Assembly: GCF_016482785.1 (NCBI RefSeq)
Contig: NZ_JAEMXM010000005.1
Coordinates: forward strand, 248,001-312,000
Direction: 5' to 3'
DNA: 64,000 nucleotides
Origin: Paenibacillus alkalitolerans
Lineage (GTDB): Bacteria > Bacillota > Bacilli > Paenibacillales > YIM-B00363
A model generated the notes under the pieces. That model did not search any database. It was not told where the DNA came from and saw nothing but the letters and a program-made list of their open reading frames with translations. Both the position numbers and the translations under genes were made by a program. Positions 8,768 through 17,212 of this stretch are shown here, one piece after another. Within the stretch, counting starts at the first letter, position 1; each line of letters starts with the position of its first letter.

Positions 8768-9739
8768 ATGAGCGCGACTATTAAAGCGGCCGTCCAACCA
8801 AGCAAGGCAAGAACGCTGAGCGCATCGTCGAAATGGAGGCGGTTTTGGAACAATAAGACGCTTCTCATCATGTGTTTGCCTGCAATCGCGTTCTTCATCG
8901 TATTTGCCTATTTGCCGATGCCCGGTCTCTATCTCGCATTCATTCAATTCAATTACTCGGACGGTATTTTCAACAGCCCGTTCGTCGGATTCAACAATTT
9001 CCGCTTCCTGGTCATCAACGGCGATTTGTTTCGACTTACGTTCAACACCGTAGCATACAACCTGGCCTTCATTGTGCTTGGAAACGTGCTGCAAATTTTC
9101 GTTGCCGTACTGCTCAACGAGCTCCGCAGAAAATGGTTCAAAAAAATATCGCAGACGCTAATGTTTTTGCCGCACTTTATTTCGGCGGTATTGATCGGCT
9201 TGATCGCTTACAACATTCTTAACTACGAATTCGGATATTTAAACGCAGTGCTTAAGTCGTTCGGCATGGAGCCGCTCAAGACGTATTCGAACCCGGACAT
9301 ATGGCCGTTTATCATCGTTCTTACGTATTTGTGGCAGTCGACGGGATACGGTTCGATCGTCTACTTCGCCGCCATCATGGGGCTTGACAACGAAATTATC
9401 GAGGCTTCGGAAATCGACGGAGCGAACGCGTTTCAACGGATTATCTACATCATTCTTCCATGGCTTAAGCCAACGTTCATCATTTTGCTGTTATTCTCGC
9501 TGGGCGGCATTTTGAAAGGGAATTTCGGTCTGTTTTACAACTTGGTGGGCGCCAACAACACAAGCCTATATGCGACGACGGACATTATTGAAACTTACGT
9601 CTTCCGCTCGTTGATTAACAATTTCAACTTCTCAATGGGCAGCGCGGTCAGCTTATATCAGTCGGTGTTCGGATTTTTCGTCGTCATTACTGCTAACTGG
9701 CTGGTAAGAAAATATTCACCGGAAAATTCGTTATTTTAG
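8768..9739 (+). CDS. Sugar ABC transporter permease, LplB type
   Basis: 323 residues from an ATG preceded by AGGAGG. Six membrane segments are evident. The first covers LLIMCLPAIAFFIVFAYLPM (about residues 38-57) and is followed by the LplB signature GLYLAFIQFNY...FVGFNNFRFL. The cytoplasmic EAA loop that docks the ATPase reads EASEIDGANAFQRIIYIILPWLKPT (around residues 217-241). It lies 48 bases after the GH35 gene and 12 bases before the partner permease. No ATPase is encoded here; a shared MsmX-type ATPase elsewhere in the genome is expected for this class. Confidence 0.9.
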   Translation: MSATIKAAVQPSKARTLSASSKWRRFWNNKTLLIMCLPAIAFFIVFAYLPMPGLYLAFIQFNYSDGIFNSPFVGFNNFRFLVINGDLFRLTFNTVAYNLAFIVLGNVLQIFVAVLLNELRRKWFKKISQTLMFLPHFISAVLIGLIAYNILNYEFGYLNAVLKSFGMEPLKTYSNPDIWPFIIVLTYLWQSTGYGSIVYFAAIMGLDNEIIEASEIDGANAFQRIIYIILPWLKPTFIILLLFSLGGILKGNFGLFYNLVGANNTSLYATTDIIETYVFRSLINNFNFSMGSAVSLYQSVFGFFVVITANWLVRKYSPENSLF

Positions 9740-9751
9740 GGGGTGCCGAAC

Positions 9752-10669
9752 ATGGATAACACTATGGAGCAATCGTCCCGAAGCATTCGTACCGACCTAA
9801 GTGGAATCATTATCAAGGTGTTCGGTTACGTCTTTATTTCCTTATTCGCGCTTTTCTGCCTGCTTCCGTTCCTGCTTGTACTCGGCACGTCCTTCACCTC
9901 GGAAACGGCAATCAAGAAGTTCGGCTTCAATTTCTGGCCTCGGGAATTCAGCACGTTCGCCTATAAGATCGTATTTGAAAATCCGGACATCATCATCGGA
10001 TCGTACCTTGTGACGATCGGCATCACGCTGGTCGGAACCGCGGTCGGACTGTTTCTCGTCGCCATGACCGGATACGCGCTGCAGCGTCCCGATTTTCAAT
10101 ATAGGAACTATATTTCGTTTTTCATATATTTCACTACGTTGTTTTCCGGCGGACTCGTCCCTTTCTACCTGCTCATGACGCATTACTTGAGCTTGAAGGA
10201 CAACTACCTTGCCGTTCTTCTGCCCGGACTGTTGAGCCCGTTCCTGATCATTATGATGAAGGCTTTCGTTAAATCGATTCCGCATGCGATCACCGAATCG
10301 GCGAAAATCGACGGCGCCGGCGACTTTACCATCTTTACGAGGCTTATATTGCCGATGACGACACCCGCGCTTGCGACGATCGGCTTGTTTATCGCGCTTG
10401 GCTATTGGAACGAGTGGTATCATTCCATGCTCTTCCTGTCGTCGGATATGCAATACCGTCCTCTGCAATTGTTTTTGTACAACGTCGTGACGACCGCCGA
10501 TTTCATCCGAAACTCGTCGGCCGCTTCCAATGTCGAGCTTCGGGACATGCCGCTCGAATCGATGAAGATGGCGACGGCTGTTGTGGCGACGGGGCCGGTC
10601 ATATTGTTCTATCCGTTCGTGCAGCGCTTCTTTATCAAAGGGATTACTGTAGGTGCGGTGAAAGGGTAA
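9752..10669 (+). CDS. Sugar ABC transporter permease, YtcP/LplC type
   Basis: 305 residues. The ATG at 9752 is preferred over the in-frame GTG at 9743 because the GGGGG ribosome site (ending about 9742) is well spaced only for the ATG. Six membrane segments are visible, with family motifs PFLLVLGTSFTS, FFIYFTTLFSGGLVPFYLLMTHY, the EAA loop ESAKIDGAGDFTIFTRLILPMTTPA and the C-terminus PFVQRFFIKGITVGAVKG. It pairs with the permease at 8768 to form the membrane channel. Confidence 0.9.
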   Translation: MDNTMEQSSRSIRTDLSGIIIKVFGYVFISLFALFCLLPFLLVLGTSFTSETAIKKFGFNFWPREFSTFAYKIVFENPDIIIGSYLVTIGITLVGTAVGLFLVAMTGYALQRPDFQYRNYISFFIYFTTLFSGGLVPFYLLMTHYLSLKDNYLAVLLPGLLSPFLIIMMKAFVKSIPHAITESAKIDGAGDFTIFTRLILPMTTPALATIGLFIALGYWNEWYHSMLFLSSDMQYRPLQLFLYNVVTTADFIRNSSAASNVELRDMPLESMKMATAVVATGPVILFYPFVQRFFIKGITVGAVKG

Positions 10670-10679
10670 CGTTGTGCTG

Positions 10680-10720
10680 GAGGTTTCAGCGACCTCTTCA
10701 CATATAACCGAAAGCGGTTA
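10680..10720 (+). terminator. Two small hairpins between permease and binding-protein genes
   Basis: GAGGT (10680-10684) pairs with ACCTC (10692-10696), and TAACCG (10705-10710) pairs with CGGTTA (10715-10720) across an AAAG loop. Neither is followed by a U-run, so full termination is unlikely; they may mark an mRNA processing point. The second hairpin overlaps a CRE-like core (GAAAGCGGTTAC). Confidence 0.35.
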
Positions 10721-10762
10721 CGCGATCGGAGCAACTATTCAAATAACGGGGAGGAAGTACAC

Positions 10763-12367
10763 ATGTTAAAGGTAAGGAAGCTTATGGCCGTGTTCCTGGC
10801 GCTTGTGCTCACGCTAAGCATCGTCGCCTGTACCGGCGGGGGAAACAATGCAACCGGCGGGGAAAGCCAGGGCACGGACAACAAAGGCACATCGGGTGAA
10901 ACCGCAAGCGGTGACACCGGAGAAATCGATACGTCCAAGTTTGTCAAAATCAGTTATGTAGTTCTCGGAAACAAGCCGACAAACGGACAATTCGAGGCAG
11001 TGATGGAAAAAGTCAACGAGATAATGAAAAAGAAAATTAACGCGGAGCTCGAATGGAAGTGGGTCGAATGGGCCGATTGGCAGACGAAATACAACCTGCT
11101 GCTTGCTTCCGGCGAACCGCTCGATCTGATCACGATCGGCACCGACTGGCTCGATACTTGGGGCAACGCCCAAAGAGGCGCGTTCAAGCCGCTTGACGAT
11201 TTGCTGCCGAAATATGCGCCGATCACCTGGGGAGAAGTCCCGGAAGAGCACTGGGCGGAGAGCAAATTCAAGGGCCAAATCGTGCTCATCCCGGAAAACA
11301 GCTTTACGCAATGGGTAAACCACGGTTTCATGTATCGCGGAGATTGGGCGAAGGAAGCGGGCATTACGGAGCCTATCAAGGATTTCGAAGGAATCGGGAA
11401 ATATTTGCAATATGTGAAAGACAACAAGCCGGACGTCATTCCGTGGGACGCAACGGGAGCGGGCGGCGTATGGGACGGCTGGGTCACGTCGAATAGCGAC
11501 AACCTTGGATTGCCGATCTCGACCGGGTATTTGCCTGTTTTCTTCACGAAATCGTTCGACGAAAAATATACGGTCGTAAGTCCGGTGTTTGACCAAATGT
11601 TCGTCGATTTCGCCGTGAAGATGAAAGAATGGGGAGACAAGGGCTTCTGGCGCGAAGACGTGCTGAACAATAAGAACGATAACCGTGTCGCGTTGAAGGC
11701 GGGTTTGTCTGGCATGGATCAACACCACACGATGACGTTCTCCGGGCTGCGCGTTGACATGGACAAACATCAGCCGGGCTCCGAGCTGCAGTTCTTCCCG
11801 TTCTCCAGAACGCGCGGCAACCTGCTGGAGATGTCGATCACCCATGGCGGCACTTCGGTCGGCGCGCGCAGCAAAAACCCGGAGCGGGCGCTGATGGCGT
11901 ACGACATCATCCGCAACGACGAAGAAGTGTACCGTCTGATCAACTACGGAATCGAAGGCGTGCAGTATGAGATTAAGGACGGAAAACGCGTTCGTCCGGA
12001 AGGATTTGACGAGGCGAAGCACGGATTCTACTCCGACTTCTGGGGCGGACGTGTCGATAAGCTTGAAATTCCAAGCGAAACGACGTGGGATCAAATCGAC
12101 GAAACGATCTACGCCGAGTACGATAAATACAAGAAGCCGTTTCCTTACGGCCAGTTCGTCTTCGACAAAACTCCGGTTGAGGCGGAGCTCGCGGCGATCT
12201 CCCAGGTTACCGGAGAGATGGGCGCGGCGATTTCTTACGGAAAAGCGGGCGATCCGGTGAAAGCGGTTGAAGAATTCCGCGCGAAACTGAAAACCGCGGG
12301 CTACGACAAAGTGTTGGCGGAGCTGCAGCGCCAGATGGATGAGTATAAGAAATTGATCGAAGGATAA
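10763..12367 (+). CDS. Extracellular sugar-binding lipoprotein of the GH35 operon
   Basis: 534 residues, ATG with GGGGAGGAAG site. It has a lipoprotein signal (MLKVRKLMAVFLALVLTLSI, lipobox IVAC), then a Gly/Thr/Asn linker. The mature protein has LplA-type features: TKYNLLLASGEPLDLITIGTDWLDTW, FKPLDDLLPKYAP, and tryptophan-rich stretches such as WKWVEWADW and DFWGGR that probably stack on sugar rings. It is the last gene of the GH35 operon, followed by a good terminator at 12404-12452. The ligand is inferred to be a beta-galactoside-containing oligosaccharide from the GH35 partner. Confidence 0.9.
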   Translation: MLKVRKLMAVFLALVLTLSIVACTGGGNNATGGESQGTDNKGTSGETASGDTGEIDTSKFVKISYVVLGNKPTNGQFEAVMEKVNEIMKKKINAELEWKWVEWADWQTKYNLLLASGEPLDLITIGTDWLDTWGNAQRGAFKPLDDLLPKYAPITWGEVPEEHWAESKFKGQIVLIPENSFTQWVNHGFMYRGDWAKEAGITEPIKDFEGIGKYLQYVKDNKPDVIPWDATGAGGVWDGWVTSNSDNLGLPISTGYLPVFFTKSFDEKYTVVSPVFDQMFVDFAVKMKEWGDKGFWREDVLNNKNDNRVALKAGLSGMDQHHTMTFSGLRVDMDKHQPGSELQFFPFSRTRGNLLEMSITHGGTSVGARSKNPERALMAYDIIRNDEEVYRLINYGIEGVQYEIKDGKRVRPEGFDEAKHGFYSDFWGGRVDKLEIPSETTWDQIDETIYAEYDKYKKPFPYGQFVFDKTPVEAELAAISQVTGEMGAAISYGKAGDPVKAVEEFRAKLKTAGYDKVLAELQRQMDEYKKLIEG

Positions 12368-12403
12368 ACATCAAACATTAGCGGTGCTCTGCCGTATTAT
12401 GAT

Positions 12404-12452
12404 AAAAGGCAAACTCCCTATGCCTTGCTGGCGGAACGGGGGTTTGCCTTTT
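12404..12452 (+). terminator. Rho-independent terminator of the GH35 operon
   Basis: AAAAGGCAAACTCCC at 12404-12418 pairs with GGGGGTTTGCCTTTT at 12438-12452. The stem end supplies the U-run. It separates the operon from the LacI gene. Confidence 0.75.
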
Positions 12453-12479
12453 GTCAACTATTACAATCATTTGCGATAT
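12451..12479 (+). promoter_or_regulatory. Possible promoter of the LacI gene
   Basis: TTGTCA at 12451-12456, a 17-base spacer, then CGATAT at 12474-12479. The -10 is poor, and the -35 overlaps the terminator tail. Confidence 0.35.
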
Positions 12480-12520
12480 TTGTTATCCTAGAAGCATTAT
12501 CTTCCGAAAGGAATAAGGAA

Positions 12521-13555
12521 ATGAGAAACATTACGGTCTACGATATCGCCAAGGAAGCTAATGTCTCGGTCGCTACAGTCTCGCGTGTGCTGAATGACAC
12601 GGCCCCGGTAAAGATAAGCACAAGAGAAAAGATCATGTCGATCATCAATAAATATCAGTTTCAGCCGAACGCGCTTGCCAGAAGTCTCATAAGCAAGTCG
12701 ACGGGCATGATCGGCGTCATATTGCCGGATATTACGAACCCGTTTTTTACCGAAGTGTTTCTTGGAGCGGAACACGAAGCCCGCGATAAAGGATATACGT
12801 TCTTTCTCTGCAATTCCGGCGGCGAGTACTATCGGGAATCGGAATATTTGTCGGTGTTGAATGAAAAAAGGGTGGACGGCATCATTTTTCTCGGGGGCAG
12901 AGTGAATTTGGTGCGCAATAAGCCTGAGCTTGTGAAAGAAGTGGCCGAGCTGGCCGAACGAACTCCTGTCGTTCTAATAAACGGCAATTTGCCGAAATGC
13001 AACATTCACCGGGTCGTGACGGATGAAGCTTTCGGAGCGGAGCTGCTGACTCAACATCTCATTGACCTCGGTCACCGGGAAATCGCCTTTCTAGGCGGTA
13101 TGGAGCACATTGCGCCCACCGTCCAAAAGTTGAAAGCGTTCAGAAGGAAAATGGAAGAAAACAATTTGCGCGTCAGGAAAGAGTGGATTGTTTACGGAGA
13201 ATATTCGGTCAAATCCGGGAAACAACTTATGAATCGGCTGATCGATATGGCGCATAGGCCGAGCGCCGTTATATGCGTGAACGATTTTACGGCGGTCGGC
13301 GCGATCAAAGCCGCGGTTGAACGCGGAATGCGCATTCCGGAGCATATTTCGATTGCAGGATACGACGATACGCCTCTATCGACGACAGTCATACCGGAAC
13401 TGACCACGGTTTCGCAGCAATCCCACGAGCTTGGCAGACAGGCGGTTCAAATTCTTCATCAGCTGATCAATCGGGAAAAGATAAGAAAGCTGACGCTGCT
13501 CCAACCTAGTTTGGTCGTCCGTCAAAGCACTGGTTTATATACGGAACAGCGGTAA
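12521..13555 (+). CDS. LacI-family transcriptional regulator
   Basis: 344 residues. The start is the ATG at 12521 (MRNITVYDIAKEANVSVATV), with an AAGGAATAAGG site; the longer upstream reading runs back through the terminator and is not used. An N-terminal LacI helix-turn-helix with hinge helix (IAKEANVSVATVSRVLNDT and PNALARSLISKSTGMIGVIL) is followed by a periplasmic-binding-protein-like effector domain with family motifs (PDITNPFFTEVFLGAEHEA, VDGIIFLG, LGHREIAFLGG, ISIAGYDDTPLSTTVIPELTTV). It directly follows the GH35 operon and is the best candidate to bind the TGAAA-N4-TTTCA operators at 5722-5878. The effector is probably a galactoside. Confidence 0.92.
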   Translation: MRNITVYDIAKEANVSVATVSRVLNDTAPVKISTREKIMSIINKYQFQPNALARSLISKSTGMIGVILPDITNPFFTEVFLGAEHEARDKGYTFFLCNSGGEYYRESEYLSVLNEKRVDGIIFLGGRVNLVRNKPELVKEVAELAERTPVVLINGNLPKCNIHRVVTDEAFGAELLTQHLIDLGHREIAFLGGMEHIAPTVQKLKAFRRKMEENNLRVRKEWIVYGEYSVKSGKQLMNRLIDMAHRPSAVICVNDFTAVGAIKAAVERGMRIPEHISIAGYDDTPLSTTVIPELTTVSQQSHELGRQAVQILHQLINREKIRKLTLLQPSLVVRQSTGLYTEQR

Positions 13556-13654
13556 AGTTTGGTTATAAATGTTCTTTCGCTTCCGCCGCTATGGCCTTGG
13601 AGATACAATGGTTGTGTCGGGCCGACGAAATATCGCGGAAAGGAGCTGATCGAC

Positions 13655-13687
13655 TTGATTCAGAACCTTGAGGTGATTTCCGTTTAG
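13655..13687 (+). CDS. Tiny leader ORF 1 (10 codons), possible regulatory peptide
   Basis: A TTG start with a well-placed AAAGGAG site (13639-13645) opens MIQNLEVISV and a TAG stop. The last codons form the 5' arm of a perfect 9 bp hairpin (13675-13683 with 13688-13696), and the stop codon lies in its four-base loop. A ribosome finishing this ORF would necessarily open the hairpin, which suggests a translation-sensing leader. No known peptide family is recognised. Confidence 0.4.
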   Translation: MIQNLEVISV

Positions 13688-13724
13688 ACGGAAATCATTT
13701 GAGGCTGGAGGCCGCAAGGCCTCC
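13675..13724 (+). other. Leader hairpins A and B
   Basis: Hairpin A: GATTTCCGT (13675-13683) pairs with ACGGAAATC (13688-13696). Hairpin B: GGAGGCC (13707-13713) pairs with GGCCTCC (13718-13724) over a GCAA tetraloop. Neither is followed by a U-run. Confidence 0.6.
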
Positions 13725-13737
13725 TCCATTTCTATAA

Positions 13738-13848
13738 CATAAGAATTTATAAATTTTCAGGTATGAAAAGGTAAATTCTTATGTTTCAAGAAAAACTTCC
13801 TCTAAGCGCGGTCTGGCTTCCTTGAGTTACTTCGAAGAAGTTTTTCTT
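13738..13848 (+). other. Leader hairpins C and D (12 bp perfect stems)
   Basis: Hairpin C: CATAAGAATTTA (13738-13749) pairs with TAAATTCTTATG (13772-13783), with a nested TTTTCA/TGAAAA stem inside. Hairpin D: AAGAAAAACTTC (13788-13799) pairs with GAAGTTTTTCTT (13837-13848). Two adjacent 12 bp perfect stems in a non-coding leader point to a structured RNA; no known riboswitch class was recognised. Confidence 0.6.
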
Positions 13849-13937
13849 ATTGTTTGCGTTTCAGACGAGTGGATTATTTTGGGAAAATTTTTGTTGTAAG
13901 ATGAAACTGCTTTCATTATACTTGAGGAGTGACTATC

Positions 13938-13970
13938 ATGCCGAATACGATCAAGTTGATCGATACTTAA
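13938..13970 (+). CDS. Tiny leader ORF 2 (10 codons), possible regulatory peptide
   Basis: An ATG with a GAGGAG site (13924-13929) opens MPNTIKLIDT and a TAA stop. It has the same length as leader ORF 1 and lies about 105 bases upstream of the terminator at 14075. It could sense ribosome stalling as in leaders of antibiotic-responsive ABC transporter genes. The function is inferred from layout only. Confidence 0.4.
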   Translation: MPNTIKLIDT

Positions 13971-14074
13971 CTGAATAGCACACAATGGAACTTGGCCGTA
14001 ATGAAGTCACCGTCGATTTGGCGCAATGCGGTAATTGTATTGTTTTTCGTTATTATGCGATATGTAGGGCGTTC

Positions 14075-14111
14075 CTGTGGAGAAATTACGATCCACAGTT
14101 TTTTTATTTTT
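14075..14111 (+). terminator. Leader terminator / attenuator
   Basis: CTGTGG at 14075-14080 pairs with CCACAG at 14093-14098, followed by a run of seven T, then ATTTTT. It lies after leader ORFs 1 and 2 and just before the CD3324/ABC/DUF1854 genes, so it can decide whether that operon is transcribed. Confidence 0.65.
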
Positions 14112-14154
14112 ACGCTGAAAAATCACTTAACTATTTTGAAGGGAGGCAGGCAAC

Positions 14155-14256
14155 ATGTTGAGAGTAAAGGCTGTTGCTCATCATGTAAGGAAGTACTTGT
14201 TAGAGGAGGATTTTTATCTTGAATTACAAAAATGGAAGAGATGTGCTTCCCCCTAG
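14155..14256 (+). CDS. Leader ORF 3 (33 codons) overlapping the next gene
   Basis: An ATG preceded by GGGAGG (14141-14146) opens a 33-codon frame beginning MLRVKAVAHHVRKYLLEEDF and stopping at 14254-14256, 38 bases inside the CD3324-type gene in another frame. The AGAGGAGGA that serves the next gene lies within it. Either it is a translational coupling ORF or a chance frame; the ribosome site is strong, the peptide has no recognised family. Confidence 0.35.
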   Translation: MLRVKAVAHHVRKYLLEEDFYLELQKWKRCASP

Positions 14257-14500
14257 TTTGCTTAGAGAACTGCAAAAATATATTCAAGGCGAGCTTATTT
14301 ACATCCCTAAGCCCGCCGATCAACGGGCAAGCTGGGGCGAGCTCAGCGGAACCCGGAAGATGATCGCCGAACGGAACGAAGAGATCAACCGCCATTATTC
14401 GAACGGATGGTCCGTCGCCGAACTGGAGCGGAAGTACCACTTATCGGGGGAAAGCATCCGGAAAATTATCGTCAAGTCGCGCGATAAGCTGATCATGTAA
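14219..14500 (+). CDS. CD3324 family small protein with Mor-like helix-turn-helix
   Basis: 93 residues. The start is TTG at 14219-14221, supported by AGAGGAGGA ten bases upstream; no ATG is available at this point. The N-terminal half (MNYKNGRDVLPPSLLRELQKYIQGELIYIPK) and the C-terminal helix-turn-helix (NGWSVAELERKYHLSGESIRKIIVK) match the CD3324 family, which resembles the C-terminal part of Mor transcription activators. It is 11 bases upstream of the ABC transporter and probably regulates or is co-regulated with it. Whether it binds DNA has not been shown for this family as far as I know. Confidence 0.75.
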   Translation: MNYKNGRDVLPPSLLRELQKYIQGELIYIPKPADQRASWGELSGTRKMIAERNEEINRHYSNGWSVAELERKYHLSGESIRKIIVKSRDKLIM

Positions 14501-14511
14501 CGGAGGAACTT

Positions 14512-16704
14512 ATGTCGATATTACAAACCCTTCCGGAAAGCTTCCGGAAGCAGCTTTCCGGAGAGCCGGTATTCAGCGCGAAAACGGATCTTCAGCCCAA
14601 CGGGCATTTCGGCGAAGAGTGGTTGACTTTCTCGGAGAGCGAAGTTATGCTTTGGCGCGCCGACGGAACGCAATCTCTCAAACTTGAAATGAAGGAAATT
14701 AAAGAAGCCCGGGCCGTGAACGGAGTCGGCGGCGGAACGCTGATAGCCGACACGATGAAAGGGCCGGTTGTCATTGTAAGATACACCGCGGCTTTATCGT
14801 CCGTATTCGGATTCGCCGCGAAATTGCTGAATGCGGTTGCCAAGGACGAGGAGCGTCCGGTCCAATCGGAGAATGAGTTTCCGCGTTATTGCGCGCGCTG
14901 CGGCAATCCGCTCGCGCAGGGCACGCAAGTATGCCCGATCTGCAGAAATAACGGCAAGGTGCTCGTCCGAATGCTGCGGTACGCCAAACCGTACAAGCTG
15001 AAGATGATCGCCGCCGCATTCCTGCTTGTTTTGACGGCCGCCGTGGAAATGATCCCGCCATACTTGACCAAAGTGATGATTGACGACGTGCTGCAGCCTA
15101 AAGATATGGGATCGACGCTGCTATGGGTTGTGCTCGGACTTGGCGCCACATCCTTGGTTATGTCGGTCATGCAGACGGTTCGAGGACTGATCGGCGTATG
15201 GGTCGGGTCGAAATTGATGGGCGATCTGCGCAAAGATATTTACAATTCGCTGATGAGGCTGTCGCTCGCTTTTTTTGACAGGCGGCAAACTTCCCAGTTC
15301 ATCGGGCGCGTCAACAGCGACTCGGAAGCGATGCGCCAGTTCATGACGGACGGCGTCGTCTGGGTTTGCGGCGAGTCTCTCCGGGTCGTCGCCATCTTCG
15401 TCATCATGATGGGCCTCGATTGGAAATTGACGCTGTACGCCCTGCTGCCGGTGCCGGTCATGATTGCCGTATCGATGACGATATGGCCCAAGATCGGCCG
15501 GCGCTGGTACCAGCAGTGGCGGTCCATCTTCCGTCTGAATGTGCTGGTCGGCGACTCCCTCCAAGGGATTCGCGTCGTCAAGGCGTTCGGCCAAGAATCG
15601 ACGGAGATGTCCCGTTACAACGAAGCGAACCGCGAGGTCGTGCGCCACAACATTCGAATCGAGGGACTGTGGCAGGGTATGTTCCCGCTGTTTTCGCTCA
15701 TCGCGGGAATCGGCACGCTGCTCATATGGTATAACGGCGGTCAAGCCGTGCTGAGAGACGAGCTTCAGCTCGGTGTGTTAATGGCGCTCATCGCTTATCT
15801 CGGCATGCTGTTCGGCCCGCTGCAATGGGTAAGCCAGATGATTAACTGGGCGAGTCATGCGCTTTCCGCGGCCGACCGCGTGTTCGAGATCATGGACACC
15901 CCTTCCGAGGTGCCGGACGTTCGCGATCCTTATCCGATCGGAACGATCAAGGGCGAGGTCGATTTCAACAACGTTTCATACGGTTACGAAAAGCATCATC
16001 CGGTCTTGAAGGGGATCGATTTGCAAGTGAAGGCCGGAGAGATGATCGGGTTGGTCGGTCATTCGGGTGCGGGCAAATCGACATTCATCAATATGATCTG
16101 CCGGTTCTACGATGCGGATGAAGGCTCGATCAGCATCGACGGGATCGATCTGCGAAGCATCAGCCAGTCGGATTTGCGGAAGCAAATCGGCGTCGTGCTG
16201 CAGGAGACGTTTCTGTTCGACGGGACGATTGCGGAAAATATCGCCTACTCCAAGCCGGATGCCACGCCGGAAGAAATTATGCGGGCAGCGAAAATCGCCA
16301 ACGCCCACGATTTTATCATCCGGCTGCCCGACGGGTATGACACCAGAGTGGGCGAACGCGGACACCGGCTGTCCGGCGGTGAGAAGCAGCGCGTGGCGAT
16401 TGCCCGCGCGATCATACACGACCCGCGCATTCTGATCCTCGACGAAGCGACCGCTTCGGTCGATACGGAGACGGAGCGGCAAATTCAACAAGCAATCGCC
16501 CGGCTCATCGATGGCCGCACAACGTTCGCCATAGCGCACCGGCTGTCCACGCTTCGCAACGCGGACCGCATAGTCGTGCTCGAGCGGGGGAAAATCGTCG
16601 AAGTCGGCACGCATGAAGAGCTGATCACCAAAGAAGGGGCTTACTTTAAGCTCGTCGAAGCGCAGAAGGAGCTGTCCAAGATCAAGGGGGTTGAGGGCGG
16701 ATGA
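14512..16704 (+). CDS. ABC exporter (half-transporter) with N-terminal regulatory domain and zinc ribbon
   Basis: 730 residues, ATG with GGAGG site. Residues 1-110 form a beta-rich domain (GEEWLTFSESEVMLWRADG). Residues 127-145 are a zinc ribbon with two C-x2-C pairs (CARCGNP...CPICRNN). An exporter-type six-helix membrane domain covers about 155-450. The nucleotide-binding domain follows, with Walker A GHSGAGKS (near 516), signature LSGGEKQR (near 620), Walker B ILILDEATA and H-loop AIAHR. It would act as a homodimer. The following DUF1854 gene overlaps its stop. ABC proteins of this plan paired with DUF1854 are annotated in databases as cyanophycin-metabolism-associated, but no cyanophycin gene is present here. 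The cargo is unknown; a drug or peptide is possible given the attenuator leader. Confidence 0.88.
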   Translation: MSILQTLPESFRKQLSGEPVFSAKTDLQPNGHFGEEWLTFSESEVMLWRADGTQSLKLEMKEIKEARAVNGVGGGTLIADTMKGPVVIVRYTAALSSVFGFAAKLLNAVAKDEERPVQSENEFPRYCARCGNPLAQGTQVCPICRNNGKVLVRMLRYAKPYKLKMIAAAFLLVLTAAVEMIPPYLTKVMIDDVLQPKDMGSTLLWVVLGLGATSLVMSVMQTVRGLIGVWVGSKLMGDLRKDIYNSLMRLSLAFFDRRQTSQFIGRVNSDSEAMRQFMTDGVVWVCGESLRVVAIFVIMMGLDWKLTLYALLPVPVMIAVSMTIWPKIGRRWYQQWRSIFRLNVLVGDSLQGIRVVKAFGQESTEMSRYNEANREVVRHNIRIEGLWQGMFPLFSLIAGIGTLLIWYNGGQAVLRDELQLGVLMALIAYLGMLFGPLQWVSQMINWASHALSAADRVFEIMDTPSEVPDVRDPYPIGTIKGEVDFNNVSYGYEKHHPVLKGIDLQVKAGEMIGLVGHSGAGKSTFINMICRFYDADEGSISIDGIDLRSISQSDLRKQIGVVLQETFLFDGTIAENIAYSKPDATPEEIMRAAKIANAHDFIIRLPDGYDTRVGERGHRLSGGEKQRVAIARAIIHDPRILILDEATASVDTETERQIQQAIARLIDGRTTFAIAHRLSTLRNADRIVVLERGKIVEVGTHEELITKEGAYFKLVEAQKELSKIKGVEGG

Positions 16705-17198
16705 GCGACACTTACGAAATACACATATTTGAACCGAAAAGCGTTATGTTCAGCCGCGGCCCGGGCGGCGTGTTTCAAGGCGTGATCGGCGGCAAACCGT
16801 ATGAAGAGCTTGTCGTATTCCGGGCGTTTCCTTTCTTGTATACGACGAAATACATTTCGATTCGGGATGCGAAGGGTGAGGAGCTCGGCATCGTCCGAGA
16901 TATCGAAAAGCTCGACGAGGAAAGCTGCAAAGAATTGGACAGGGAGCTGCAGTTTCGTTACTTCCTTCCGAGGGTTACGCGAGTGGACAGCGTGAAGCAC
17001 AAAACCGATTTGTGGCTCTGGGAGCTGCAGACGACGCTGGGCCCGACCCGCATGGCGATGCGAAACCTGCACGAGCATATGCAGTTTCCCGGCGGAAGCC
17101 GCATCATCTTGACGGACATTAACGGCAAAAGGTGCGAAATAACGGACTGGCGCGCTCTCGACGGCCACAGCCGCAAGCAGCTGACGGATGTTGTATAG
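16701..17198 (+). CDS. DUF1854 family protein
   Basis: 165 residues. Its ATG overlaps the ABC stop codon (ATGA at 16701-16704), so the two are translationally coupled. It has the DUF1854 pattern: FRAFPFLYTTKYISIRDAKGEELGIVRDIEKLDEES, RYFLPRVTRVDSVKHK and a C-terminal RIILTDINGKRCEITDWRALDGHSRKQL. There is no signal peptide or membrane segment. Known members occur next to ABC exporters; the biochemical role is unknown and may be as a soluble subunit or regulator of the exporter. A terminator follows at 17213-17263. Confidence 0.85.
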   Translation: MSDTYEIHIFEPKSVMFSRGPGGVFQGVIGGKPYEELVVFRAFPFLYTTKYISIRDAKGEELGIVRDIEKLDEESCKELDRELQFRYFLPRVTRVDSVKHKTDLWLWELQTTLGPTRMAMRNLHEHMQFPGGSRIILTDINGKRCEITDWRALDGHSRKQLTDVV

Positions 17199-17212
17199 TA
17201 TTGGAGACTGTT

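Noticed and set aside
10709-10722. CRE catabolite site
   Set aside because: CGAAAGCGGTTACG has the core but lacks both outer bases and is inside an operon; it is better explained as a small hairpin.
13992-14222. 76-codon frame across the leader
   Set aside because: It runs through the terminator hairpin, has no good ribosome site and matches nothing; the shorter leader ORFs have better signals.
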